Of a stretch of DNA of 64,000 bases, positions 1 through 11,428 are shown piece by piece. The position numbers and the translations under genes were made by a program. This DNA comes from Tetracentron sinense. Its lineage: Eukaryota; Streptophyta; Magnoliopsida; Trochodendrales; Trochodendraceae. Location of the stretch: positions 13,627,827 to 13,691,826 of the forward strand of contig CM026551.1 of NCBI GenBank assembly GCA_015143295.1. Reading direction: 5' to 3'. Below the pieces are notes generated by a model. It was not told the DNA's origin. It saw only the letters and a list, made by a program, of their open reading frames with translations, and ran no database searches. Position 1 is the first letter of the stretch. The number at the start of each line of letters is the position of its first letter.

Positions 1-139
1 TTAACTGTGAGGAAGCTTATAAATCAGGCCATCATTGTCAAAAGCCACAACTTTTATTGTTGGATGGGACACTTCGATGAGGTTGATTCTGTGTTCCCAC
101 AATTGTCAATTCATTCTGCCGGATAGGATTCTTTGCCCT

Positions 140-249
140 TGGAAAGATCACTCGATTGAGGAAGCGACTTGGGAGGACTACCAGACTTTTCGCGTTCGCT
201 TTCCAAAATTTTAGGCTTGAGGACAAGCCCTATTTCAAGAGGCGTAGGA
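140..249 (+). pseudogene. Ty3/gypsy polyprotein C-terminus (chromodomain), broken
   Basis: Reading from 140, the frame gives the typical end of a chromovirus integrase: a WKDHSIEEATWED block followed by RVRFPKF. In this family the chromodomain tethers integrase to histone marks and steers insertion. The frame hits TAG at 212-214. One extra T in a TTTT run explains this, because the next frame continues with the expected LEDK-type tail up to the LTR. Upstream of 140 I cannot follow the protein, and the window starts there, so only the last few dozen codons are visible. The purine-rich bases just before 250 fit a polypurine tract. Family assignment is secure from the motif; the element is dead at this point. 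Confidence 0.8.
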
Positions 250-496
250 TGTTAGGAAACTGTTCTACTATTAGCAAGTCCCTTATTTTAGTAAGAGTTG
301 TTTGCTTATTTTAGGATGTTCTATTTTCTTATTTAGTAAGAGTTGTATGCTCATAGTCCTATAAAAGGATTCCATTGTAATCGTTGAAGGTATCAATCAA
401 AATACTCAATTCGTTGGTGGCTAATCCCCAATCAAAGGATTTCTTGGTGGTTGATCTCCAATCAAAATATCGTGAATTAGGTTCAGGACCCTATCA
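250..496 (+). repeat. 3' LTR of the Ty3/gypsy element
   Basis: The sequence begins TGTTAGGAAAC directly after the chromodomain tail and ends GGACCCTATCA, so it has TG...CA termini over 247 bp. A TATA-like TATAAAAGG lies near 360, where an LTR promoter would sit. A short motif (TTGGTGGCTAAT / TTGGTGGTTGAT followed by CCAATCAAA) is duplicated inside the LTR at about 413-470. The 5' LTR and most of the internal region lie outside the window. Confidence 0.75.
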
Positions 497-893
497 GAAG
501 GATAGTCATGAAAAGTTCAAGAGGTTCTCTTGTAGAAGGAGAAAACACGCATAGTGGCTAATTTCTTGGCAACTCGAACTAACTAGAACCATAAATTATT
601 GCAAAAGTTTAAATCTTCAAAAGCTAAAAGCAACCCAAACTTTCAAAATGAACCCCAGACGGGTAGGAAGGTGATTTGACTCAGATTTTGATTTGCTTGA
701 CTTGGCACGGTGGAGCCCGCCCAACAAACAAAGACACCCAGAATCTTTGTCGAAAAACTAGCTCTCCCTCCTCCTTGTAAGGAACACGTTGTGAGATTTC
801 CTCTCCAATGTTTCCTCATAGTCCTCCTTTTGTTAATATCAAAGGAATTTTCACAATCCAAGGATGAATTTCCTCTCCAATGTTTTTTTTCTT

Positions 894-991
894 GCCATTA
901 AAAACACATTTTCTTTATTTGGAAACCTCTTCTCTAGATGATAAGAAAAGTTAGACATGGCCATTAAAAACACATTTTCTTTATTTGGAAA
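894..991. repeat. Tandem duplication, period 66 bp
   Basis: A 32-bp segment beginning GCCATTAAAAACACATTTTC occurs at 894-925 and again at 960-991. Just upstream, TTTCCTCTCCAATGTTT is also present twice (about 794 and 868), and GCCCCATTGGTAAT is doubled near 1003-1029. Three local duplications within 250 bp suggest repeated slippage or small unequal exchanges. Confidence 0.85.
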
Positions 992-1702
992 GCAATGCTT
1001 GCCCCATTGGTAATGCCCCATTGGTAATCTTGCAAGCAACCTCAACAGGAGCATCTTCTTGTTATGCAGCATCTCTCCTATGTTTACTACTACACACTAG
1101 ACACTTCTTCTTCCCCCGTGTCTCCGCCCAAAGATTCCAACGATCACTACTGGTCAAAAACTTTAACAACACCATCCCACATTACGCCCCACAGATAACT
1201 TGAAACTTAGAATGAAACATGTCATTGCCACAACATTGCTTTCTCATGAGATCCTCTTCTCCTTAGATAACACGGAGAGCGGAGCGGCAATAGTAGAGAT
1301 TGGCTGAAAATTATCAAAGAAAGGGAACGTGCATGAGAAGTTTCCAGGCTTTCTCATTCTTTATTTAGGGGGGTGTACAACATATAGAAGAAGTGCACAT
1401 AAAGATCATGTGCATGCCTGTGTGTGGTGGGATACATGTTGAACCAATGCTTTGTGTTTATAGTATGGACTTGTAATGAGTGAAAAGGTTTGTGCTGCAC
1501 CGACTGTTTATTTAAGATTTGATCTTCAATCAAAGACCTAATTTGTGAGACAGTGGATTACGGAATAAACATGGTTTTTAGGGAATGAACTTGGTTTTTA
1601 AGGAATGAACTTGGTTTTTCAGAAGGTTTCGGATACAATCTTGAGGGATGTGATTAATAGGAACTTGAGTGAAGAGAAGAGCGGGTTTTTGGATTCAAGG
1701 AT

Positions 1703-1843
1703 GTGGAGTTCAATAATCTACTAAGCAATTTTGAGGATGAATCGGGAGAGCCTTATGTATTTGTTCTAAAGATTGTTTTGAGTCGTCGGGGCAAAGTCAT
1801 AGGATCCTTTGGCTCGAGATGGAGGAAGAAGTTTGGTGTATAG
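1703..1843 (+). CDS. Unassigned open-frame tail (47 codons)
   Basis: This frame reads cleanly to TAG at 1841-1843 with a protein-like composition (acidic, then a basic RRGK...RWRKKFG end). Upstream the reading continues only by changing frame. I do not recognise the family. It may be the decayed 3' end of a captured gene or transposon ORF; it could also be chance. Confidence 0.2.
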   Translation: MEFNNLLSNFEDESGEPYVFVLKIVLSRRGKVIGSFGSRWRKKFGV

Positions 1844-1971
1844 CTAAAAACGTATAAATAATTTTTTTTTGCTTTTTGGTGTGCTCTTAGAGTATGCTAC
1901 ATTTAATGGTTTATAATCAGTAAATTTTAAATTTGGTGTGCAGGAAGAAAATGTTGGTGTGCTCGTAGTAC

Positions 1972-1990
1972 CATATATATATATATATAT
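1972..1990. repeat. (AT)n microsatellite
   Basis: An uninterrupted run of AT dinucleotides, bounded as CCATAT...ATATGG, so it forms a perfect palindrome. Confidence 0.9.
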
Positions 1991-2073
1991 GGTGTTTTTT
2001 TGGGTAGATACACAAACACACCCTACAGACACTCAATCCAGCCAAGGCCTAAGTGCACCCACACAATCCTCTC

Positions 2074-2171
2074 GAAAAAGCAAGATAAAGACATCAACAA
2101 AGCCTACAATGTGAGTCTCTTTGAAAAAGCAAGATAAAGACATCAACAAAGTCTACAATGTGAGTCTCTTC
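2074..2171. repeat. Tandem duplication, period 49 bp
   Basis: Two adjacent copies (2074-2122 and 2123-2171) begin GAAAAAGCAAGATAAAGACA and end with GTGAGTCTCTT; they differ at about one internal position (GCCTAC versus GTCTAC) and at the junction. This is a recent duplication in non-coding DNA. Confidence 0.9.
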
Positions 2172-3369
2172 GAGGAATGCAACTTTTGCATATAATTAGA
2201 GGTCACCATAACTTAGTTATGGTAGTTGAGCATCACAAGGGATTTAAACACTTTTTTTTTCATCAGACCTAAGATTAGAACACATTAGCTACTCTTACAT
2301 AAGAACATGGTCTCACTTACATCTACTAAGACATTCCAAGCAGCTTCTTACCATCATTGGATTATACATGATCTTTCCACGATATATATATAAGCATGCC
2401 ATTACTATAGTCTAGGTGGGAAGCAATGTTTGCCCTATTGGGAGTGTGTGCATGACACCACTCGTGAGATCTAGGATCATTTTAATATTGTGAACAATGA
2501 ACTCAGAGAAGAACTGTTTTCAGCAACTCTACCTTAATATTTCTCGTTTGCATGCTTACTTTTCACTAGTTTTGGATTCTGCACGATTTTGTGGCCCCAT
2601 GGATGGTCATGTAAGATACCATAAAACTTTATACCTGGGCAAGAGCGTGTATATATATATATATAGCTAGATAGGGCGAGTGCTAAAAGCCCTCTCCCGC
2701 TACTGAATATTCCAATAATGGAGAGGTCGGTTAGGTCTACAATTGACGTCGTAAGTAGTCGTCTTTGGTCTAGGGCATATCAGTGGTTAGATGATGTCTG
2801 AATACAATTGAAGAGTGCCTAGCTAAGAGAGTGGAAAGATTGAGCTTTCTTTGTGAGGTCTATTAGACTGTAAGCGCACATGAATGCCTTGTCCCGTGAT
2901 AATACGAATGATGGGTAATACCGTCCGGAGGGATATATTGATAGATAGGAAATACATAGAAAATTCTTTTGTTTTGTTGATGTTAACAACACCAACTGTT
3001 CAATTTATATTCCACTAATAACTCTTATTTAGATTGCTCAGACAGCGATACCAAAAAAAAAAAGAGGATTGCTCAGACAAGATCCTAAATGCTTGAGAAA
3101 ATCTTTTTTTGGGGCAGTTACCCTATATTGCCTTTTGCAGTTACAATTATATTAAGAAGCTCCACAGCTAATAAACTCCTTTTTGGGGTTGATGATCATA
3201 TGAAGAAACCAACCAATCACTTACGAATAATGAAAAAGAACGGAAAAGGGTTAAGATTCACCTGTTTGATTGCTCAATTTCTGCAGTGATCCAAAATTAA
3301 CCTTTGATTGAGATTTACATGTGTCACTACATAAACAAATTAAAGCTCAGTCAATCTAATTTTGTGCAA

Positions 3370-3600
3370 AATTGATAGAGATAGAGAGAGACACATAGAA
3401 CTAGAGAGAGAGAGCTTTCTAGGGTGAGAGACGAAAAGAGAGAGAGAGAGAGGGAGAGAGAACATAGAGCGACAAAGCGAGAGAGAACAGAGAGCGAGAG
3501 ATAGAGAGAAATCAACTTACCAATGGAAGCTACGGCGGTTCCGGAGTGAGCAATGCCGGTGGGAGGTCGTTGGTGAATAGAGAGAGAGAGAGAGAGAACA
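3370..3600. repeat. GA-rich microsatellite
   Basis: Imperfect (GA)n / GAGAGA-rich DNA with interspersed GCGAGAGA and ACATAGA blocks. The long reverse-strand open frame here is only Leu/Ser-rich low complexity. Homologous tracts sit at about 10270-10480 and 21666-21890. Confidence 0.85.
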
Positions 3601-3671
3601 GGGAGAGCTAGGTTTGATTTCAGGAGGGAAAGAGTGGTTTTCCGGGCTGTAATGGTTTTATATACCATTTT

Positions 3672-4070
3672 TACTGACGGAATTATTTCCGTCACTAATA
3701 TTATTTAATATTAGAGATGGAAATATTACTGTGTCTAATGCTCTTTCAATATTAGATATAAAAATAAGTATGTCTCTAATTCTATTTAGCATTAGAGAGA
3801 GACAGTTTCCGTCATAAAATTTTGAATACCGTCCCTAAAACCATTAATAACGGATATTTTTCCATCCTTTATAAAAAAAAATTTAGTGACGGAAGATTTC
3901 CGTCTCTATAGACTATTTTTTATTTTCAAAAATTGAATAAATATCTCAATACTAATTAGAGAAGAAATATTACTGACGATAGTAGTTTCTATCTTTAAAA
4001 GTGGTGTATTAGAGACGGAAATATTTCCATCACTGAAATTCCGTCACTGCTTGACTATTTTCTTGTAGTG
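3672..4070 (-). mobile_element. CACTA (En/Spm-type) terminus with subterminal repeats, copy A
   Basis: Read on the minus strand from 4070 the sequence is CACTACAAGAAAATAGTC followed by GTGACGGAA, the typical plant CACTA terminal inverted repeat. Across 3672-4070 short motifs of the type GACGGAA...TTCCGTC and TTAGAGACGGAAAT recur in both orientations, as expected of subterminal transposase-binding repeats. I could not find the opposite CACTA end, so this is a remnant or an element whose left end was lost or diverged. Confidence 0.7.
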
Positions 4071-4184
4071 GATATTGGATTTTATTTAAATAACTTTTAG
4101 GTTTACTTTTATGGTTGGGGATTTTGGATGATTCAGATATTACAAACCTAGCTATTAGTTAGATTTTCATGGAAATTAATTAGA

Positions 4185-4300
4185 GACAGAATATTAGTGA
4201 TGGTACTAGTTTTCGTCTCTAAAAGTGGTGTATTAGAAACGGAAATATTTCGATCACTAATATTTTGTCAATGTTTGGTAGTTTTCTTGTAATGGATACT
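4185..4300 (-). mobile_element. Degenerate second CACTA-like terminus
   Basis: About 230 bp after the first terminus the same order recurs (AATATTAGTGATGGTACTAG, AAAGTGGTGTATTAGAAACGG, then TTTTCTTGTAATGGATACTGG), with the CACTA bases mutated to CATTA. The following GACTTTTAGGTTTACTTTTA block is duplicated too, so this is a tandem duplication of terminus plus flank. Confidence 0.6.
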
Positions 4301-4538
4301 GGATTTATTTAAATGACTTTTAGGTTTACTTTTATGGTTGGGAATCATGTTTGGATGGTTCAGATATTATAAACTCAACTATTAGTTAGATTTGATATGG
4401 AAATTAATTGATTAATGTTAAGAAAATTTTGAGTTTGTTTCTAGCATGCCTTGTATGTTCTAAGGTAAATTCAAGATAAGCAGTGTCTTAGGTCCAAAGT
4501 TTCATTTTAGCTTAGATGAGATTTTGGGGGGTGACACT

Positions 4539-4543
4539 GTGAT
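4539..4543 (+). other. Empty copia insertion site (GTGAT)
   Basis: In copy A the sequence ACTGTGATTTTAATTAAG is continuous. In copy C the same position carries the copia element between two GTGAT copies, so this is the pre-insertion state of the repeat. Confidence 0.85.
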
Positions 4544-6321
4544 TTTAATTAAGATTGTGAGTTTAAGGGGTTGGGGAGGAGCAGTTTATACTAAAATGGT
4601 TTGGATATGAGGTCGGAGAGTGGGATTGGTGTTAACTATGATTAAAGAGTTTCAATTAATCATGATTAGTATTAAGTAGTAGATGTTCATATGTTAGTAC
4701 AAAGTCATGGAATTAAGATAAGAATATTTGGGTATAATTAATGTAGAGAGTTGAGGACTATCCCTATTATTAATTTTCCTTATTTTACTGTAATATAGTT
4801 AATTTTGGTGTCTTATTATATTGTTATTTACATTTCTTTAACATTTTCGTAAGCTTAAGTCTTTTTTAATTTTACTTGAAAGTTTCATTGCAAGTTGATT
4901 AGAAAGTTTTTTTTTGTACATATTATAATAGGCAATTTTTTGATAGTTGGTAAGAGATAATCTAAACACACACACACATGATTAGATATAGGGTAACCGT
5001 TGAGGTGTCATAAGAGTAAACTCATACTCACTCCAAAATGGCCATAAATTACAGTAGGCCTTAAGAGTAAATATATATTTTTACATTATTATTATTATCA
5101 TAATTTATTCAAGGCATTTCAGTGTTTAATTTAGTAACCCTGCATCGCACATGCTGCTCAGTAGTTTACAAATAAAATCGTATAAGAATCATTTTTTTTT
5201 TTTTTTTAAAGTTCATCAAAACAGAGGAGGGATAAAGTTGAGATCTTGGGATGTTCTACAAATGAGAAATCTAGGATGGTTTTTAAAAAAAGGTTGTAAT
5301 TGGTGCTTTGAAACCCGTAACCATGGAATTATGAAATTACTATTAGTTTTTGTCCGATTAAAAGATAGGATTAAACAACTGTAAGACAAAAACTTATCCC
5401 GTAAAGAGCTGATACACCCTGGATAGCCCAGGCCTTGGGGATAGACCAGCAGTTGTGCATCCCCCTCCTTTGTGCATTTGATTTGTTTTTTTAAAAAAAA
5501 ATTGATATGACTTTTATTTTTTTTCATTGTTTATAATTTGCAGTGACTAGTCTCAGCATTAGTATTTCAATGGGCCCTTAATTCTTATTTTCCGTTGCAT
5601 TTCTATGAACTTTTTTTTCATTTTATTTATTTTATGGTTTATTTTTATATTCTTATTAATCTGTTTAATTTGTAGTTTATCATATAATGTGTACTTCTTC
5701 TTTAGAATTACCCCTGCATCCCACGGGCTATTTATTAGCTTACATGAATTTTAGGTGATTGAAGATGAGAGATATTGTAGGGATGTGTTGGTCGGAGCAT
5801 TATCATTATGTATTTGAAAAAAAAAATTGAGAAATAGGAGGGTACGAAATCCCAACGTCCTTCGATTTGATGGCTATTGAGATGATAAGTATAGTTCAAA
5901 ATTAATGTGTCCTTCCAGTTGGTGATGACAATGTTACATATCTCGTTATCAGTTTTTTATCGGTCGAAGTTTTTCTTAGGAGATTTTCAAATCTGAATAT
6001 TTTTCGAGTATTTCTAGCCTAAATCTCGACAATGATTAAAAATATATATTGAAATTATAAAATATAATAATAAATATCACCAAGTTATAAATTCAAAAAA
6101 CCAATAACATTGTGTTTTTCTCATAATATTTTTTAAATCTTGGTTAAATCTCGCTATATATACGAGATAACAAGAGAAAATTATATTGCTCGTGATATTT
6201 TTAAAATATCGTGATAAAAATGGAGTTTTAAACTTTAGATGATTTTCTCAAGAGAAATTTGATATATCTCAGGAGATTTGTAACAGTGGATGACGGTATC
6301 GGATTGTCTTAGGCAATGGTC

Positions 6322-6450
6322 TCAGGCTTCCACACATCATCCGACATGTGACGATAAAAATGGAGATAAGTGATTTGATTTTCTCCCCATGTTTTTGACT
6401 TCTCCCCACTTGATTTTATCGCCACATGTTGGATGATGTGTGGAGCCTGA
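6322..6450. mobile_element. Foldback MITE, copy A
   Basis: The left end CAGGCTTCCACACATCATCC and the reverse complement of the right end CAGGCTCCACACATCATCC match for about 36 bp, with a short AT-rich centre (total about 129 bp). No coding capacity. The same element sits at equivalent positions in copies B and C, so it was present before the unit was duplicated. I could not define a target-site duplication. Confidence 0.75.
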
Positions 6451-7204
6451 AACTATTTTTCTAACATATGCCAGATAGATGTCGTTGAGGACTATTGCAA
6501 TGCGGCCATGTCTATTAAATCTGAAAACAACCATTCTGAAAACAATATATGACGAAAGTTTACAGGTCTCCCAACATGGCCTCAAACTTCCTGATTTCCT
6601 ACTCTAGCTAAGGTTGTCTTTATGAAGGCCCAACAAGATATATTCATTTAAAAAAGAAAGGGATAAAAGGGAGCATTATCACAAATTTATTTTAAAGTTG
6701 GAGTCTGTTTTGAAAACACCCTGTACGTTTCTATAAGATCAAAAGTTTGAAAATTTAAATTAGATTTTTTGCATATCAACTGCTGAGTTTTGCACAGTTT
6801 GCAAATACACTATTATGCATAATAGATTTGCAAATTAACTCAACATTTTTCCTACTGTTAGCAACGAACCTCAAACCTTAGTTCCGTTATATTTTTGGTA
6901 TATTTTTTAGTAATTTATGACTATTATACACTTGTGATGTTTCATAACCCCACAAAGCCCTCTTTAACTAGCTTTGAACTATGGTTAACAAGTCTTAACT
7001 TATATGATTAATTTTTTTTCTAAAAACTAAGGTCAGATGCTTTTAAGCCTTTAATCCTAAGGGTTAGTGAATCTTAACCAAAGTTAAAAGCAATGTTACT
7101 TGGTTCGCTGGTTCGGTCGGTTCGAATTCGGGTTTGCAATTCGCTACTCTAGAGTGAACCCGGTTCGCTAGGGGTAGGTTGAGATAATTCGTTTTTTGGT
7201 TCGC

Positions 7205-9185
7205 CATAATACATATCAAGTGCAAAGACGTGTGCGCATTACATCATATCATCAACCTGATCTTATACTGTGAGAATCTTAGACTTAGAAGACAATACCT
7301 TATGAGCCGCTTATGCGTTCAAAAAATGAATACCACGTGCCTTGTTAGACGCTATGCTTATGTGCCTGATTCAGATCATACATGTTGTACATGCCATTCT
7401 TGGCGGATACGAACCATGTCTACCAGAATCATATGGTTGTCAGAGTGCCGTTCTTGACGGTACGGACCATGCTTAGATCCAAATAGTTTGACATGTGCCG
7501 TTCTACGGATACGGACCATGCTATGCTCAAATGTAATTGACATGCCGTCTTGCCGGATACGAACGATGCCTATGCTTATGCTTACATCAAATGCCATAAA
7601 CGTTATGCCATGCTTCCTGCTTGTGGTCCCATGTGTGACTATGGAGATTCGTATCTTAACATACACGAGACATATTGCTTAATTGTCGAAAAAATTAACA
7701 TTCGAGTTGGGTAATTGCGTAGATCTGATCTCCCCATCATATAAACTCACTATACTGTCTTCATACCAAATAGTTGAGAATTCCCCCCGGTTTGAGGGCA
7801 TGTTCCTCTAAGTTCTTACCTTCCCGACTATCAATTCCAGGCAAGTAATTAGACCAATAACTTAACGAACAATCGCATCTACATATCTTATCGAAATTCC
7901 ATAATCATTTACCAACCGTTTCATAACAGTATGATAGCATTTTCCCTCAGCATTTTAAACCCCTTGGGTACGCATATTATGAATCCCTTGCCCTTCTACA
8001 TTCCAACATTCCTCCAGCCATAACCCAGCTATACAATCCAAATGTCGTCACATCCACATATTAACCCATCCTCCTACATTCCTAATCCACATTCTAATCC
8101 CATTTCCATCCTCATTAGGCTTACTTCATAAAAATTTGAGAAATGCATCTAACCTATTCTATTACATTCCTATCATATTAACCTCCACAATCATTAAAAT
8201 AGAGTTGATAGGGATATTATAATCGACCTTAGGAATCCCTTCCCTTAGATTTCCAACACAACTCCCGAGGTAATTTTGGGGAAGCTTTCCACTCTCCCTT
8301 CAAAATCCAAGCTATCCGGCCTCTTCTCAAAGCAATCTCTCTCCTCAAATCCCTAGGTTTTCTCCTCCTTTTTGCCAAATTGGTTAGAAATAGTAGAGTA
8401 TCGAATTACCTCCACCCCGAAATAGGATCCCTATTATCGCCCAAGGTTTGAGAACCAAAAGACAAAAGCTCCTTACTAAAATTCTCAAAAACACAAAGAT
8501 CGAGCGATCGGTTTGGGACCGCCGATCGGTCGCCTACCGATCGCACCGGTGCTCTTGCTTGAGCTCTCGGTAAAAACACACTCTGAAATTTTTCCCTACA
8601 AATTTTGGACCAGTCGAAGATCAGATCGATCGAGTTTGGACCGATCGCTCGCTACTTTTGAACCGAGGCGTCATCGGTTTGGTCAACCGATCGATCTCTA
8701 AGCGATCGGTGTTTGTCTGACAGATTTTGACCTATTAACCGTTTCGGCCTAACTTTGACTCATATCTTGGTCGGATTTCGACATTACTGTGTTGGATTCG
8801 TCTTTCAAAAAGGAACATTGCCGTGTTTTATAATTTTTTACAATTCCTCTTAATTTATGACTCAAATTGTCCCCCAAGTTGACTGACCTGCAATTTACAG
8901 ACAAACACGGAAACGACCACTTTTTTTGACTTAGCTTAGATAAAAAATAATTAAATACTATAACATGACCTCGAGAGGGTTCCAATTACCTTCCAAGGTT
9001 CAGAATCATCATTCCAATAACGGTGCCAACTAAGAGCTTCCTAAAGTTCAGGTGTGGTTGACTCCCTCCGCTTAAGTTTTGACTCACTCCTTAATCACAC
9101 TATACTAATTAGATTATATACAACATTAAAACTCCAAGAATTATAATACCCAATACCTGCAATAACAAACATGAAAAATTTCAGG
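7205..9185 (-). repeat. Ty3/gypsy 3' LTR plus flank, noisy copy
   Basis: Homologous over its whole length to 18605-20595 but with very many one-base gains and losses, e.g. the 50-bp sub-repeats that are regular near 18792-18990 are disrupted near 7391-7580. On the minus strand the LTR starts near 9061, next to a purine-rich tract. The abrupt start of noise at 7205 coincides with the unit boundary; see the finding on sequence quality. Confidence 0.65.
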
Positions 9186-11428
9186 TCTCTAAACAGTCCT
9201 TCCAACATGGCCCTCAAACTTCCCGATTTCCTACTACTATCTAAGGTTGTCTTTACGAACGACAAGATATATTCATTTAAAAAGAAGGGTAAATGGGAGC
9301 CTTAACCTATTATACCTTGTATGTTCGAACCTCCCCCAACCTTGGTTTCAGTGTTTTTTAAGAATTTTTTTTTTTGGATATTTGTTAGTAATTTCTGAAC
9401 TTATACCTTGTGATGTTTCATACCCCACAAGCCCCCTTTTAACTAGCTTTGCACTATGGTTTATACAAGTCGTAACTTATATGATTAAATTTTTTCTAAA
9501 ACTAAGGTTCGATTGCTTTTAAGTTTAAGCCTTTAATCCTAAGGGTTTAGTGAATCTAACCAAAGTTAAAAGCATGTTACTTGTTCTTGTTTCGATCGTT
9601 CGCATTCGGGTTCGCAATTCTCTACTCTAGAAGGACCGCGTTTCGCTAGGGGTAGGTTGAGCTAATTCGTTTTTTTTTTTTTCTTTTTCGGTTTGCTTAG
9701 TTTTTGTTTGTTCCCTTTGGTTCGCTAGTTGAATTTGCTTAGGGCCCACTACCTACGTTACCATGTTCCCTCGTTAAGCTTACTAAATTAACAGTAAGAT
9801 TTTATTTTTTTTTTCAAAAAACTAGGTTGGAGTGCTTACCCCTAGGGGTGAGTGAATATTAACCCACAATTGTGAATATTAGTGGGCCGTAAACCAATGG
9901 GATGCAAACTCAGTAAGATGAAGTGTTTTCATTAAAAAATGAGTAAGAGAGATTAATCCTGTTGCAATAAAACATATATGTGATTTTTTTTTTTTTTACC
10001 TGATGTATAAAAAATTGACGCAGGGAGACGAGAAGCTGAGAGAGAATAATCCTTGAAAAGTTGAAAGGGGGGGGAAGATAACTTTCTCAACTAACTTTCC
10101 CAATTTTATTATTTGACAATGAAATTACATATTTGCCTCCAGACATATATGCCCCACCTACCTTCTGAAAATTGAATTGGTGTGTCCCACTACATATTAC
10201 AACTTTGATTGAGATTTACATCATTGTCACTACATAAACCAATTGAAGTCTCATCTAATTTTTGTGCAAATTGAAGGAGATAGAGAGGAGACACATAGAA
10301 CTAGAGGAGAGAGCTTTCTAGGGTGTAGACGAAAAGATAGAGAGAGAGGGAAGAGAACATAGAGGACAAAGCGAGGAGAAAGAGAGCGAGAGCTAGAGAG
10401 AAAACTTCACCTTACCCGATGGAAGTACGCAGTTCCGGAGAGCAATGCCGTGGGAGGTCGTTGGTGGAATGAGAGAGCCATAGAGAGAAAGGGAGAGCTA
10501 GGTTTGATTTCAGGAGGGAAAGTATGGTTTCCGTGCTGTAATGGTTTATATCCATTTTTTAACTAACAATTTTTCCTTCACTAATATTTTTTAATATTAG
10601 AGATGGAATATATTACTGTGTCTCATGCTCATTTCATTATTAGATATGAAAATAAGTAGTCCTCTCTACATTCTATTTAGGCAGTAGAGCGAGCGTTTCC
10701 GTCATAAAATTTGAATACCGTCCCTAAAACCCATTATACCGGATATTTTTCCATCCTTTATATAAAAAAATTTAGTGCGGAATATTTCCGTCTCTATAGA
10801 CTATTTTTTTTTCCCAAAGGAATAATAATCTCAATACTGAATTAGAGAAGGAATATTAGTGACGATCTAGTCTTCTGTCTTAAAAGGGTGTATTATAATG
10901 GAAAATTTCCATCACTAAATTCCGTCACTGCTTGACTATTTTTCCTTGTAGTGGGGAACGTGGATTTTATTTAAATCACTTTTAGGTTTACTTTTATGTT
11001 GGGGACATGTTGGATGATTCAGATATTACACCTAGTTAATTAGATTAGATTCTCAGGAATTAATTAAGACGGCATTTCGAATGATGGGTACTAGTTTTCA
11101 TCTCTAAAAGTGGTGTATTAGAAACGGAAATATTTTCCATCACTAATATTTTTGTCAATGTTGTTAGTTTATTCCTTGTAATGGTACTGGATTTATTAAA
11201 TGACTTTTAGTTTCTTTTATGGTTGGGGGATCATGTTTGGATGGTTAGATAACTTATAAACTCAACTATTAGTTAGTTTGATAGGAAATTAATTGATTAA
11301 TGTTAGAAAATTTTGAGTTTGTTTCTAGCATGCCTTGTAATGTTTCTAATGTAATTCAAGCTAAGCAGTGTCTTAGTCCAAAGTTTTCATTTTAGCTTAG
11401 TGAGAATTTTGGGGGGTGACACTGTGAT

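Larger units (their letters stand above)
497..3291. other. Non-coding interval, no recognisable gene
   Basis: About 2.8 kb between the gypsy LTR and repeat unit A. It holds short tandem duplications, AT microsatellites (1972-1990 and near 2650-2665) and scattered short open frames with no recognisable domain. Some frames around 640-1200 resemble low-information leader sequence. I cannot assign it to a transposon family. Confidence 0.6.
3292..7204. repeat. Repeat unit, copy A (5'-truncated, no copia insert)
   Basis: Near-identical to copy C: 3292-4543 matches 21583-22833 and 4544-7204 matches 27505-30170. It lacks the left terminal segment present in B and C. It holds a GA-rich stretch, CACTA subterminal repeats, long AT-rich non-coding DNA and a MITE, with no coding capacity. 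The right end stops inside the terminal segment (after TTTTTTGGTTCGC) and runs directly into a gypsy LTR. Confidence 0.85.

Noticed and set aside
3351-3695. 114-codon reverse-strand frame (also at 21552-21803)
   Set aside because: It is the reverse complement of a GA microsatellite and encodes Leu/Ser-rich low complexity; no domain.
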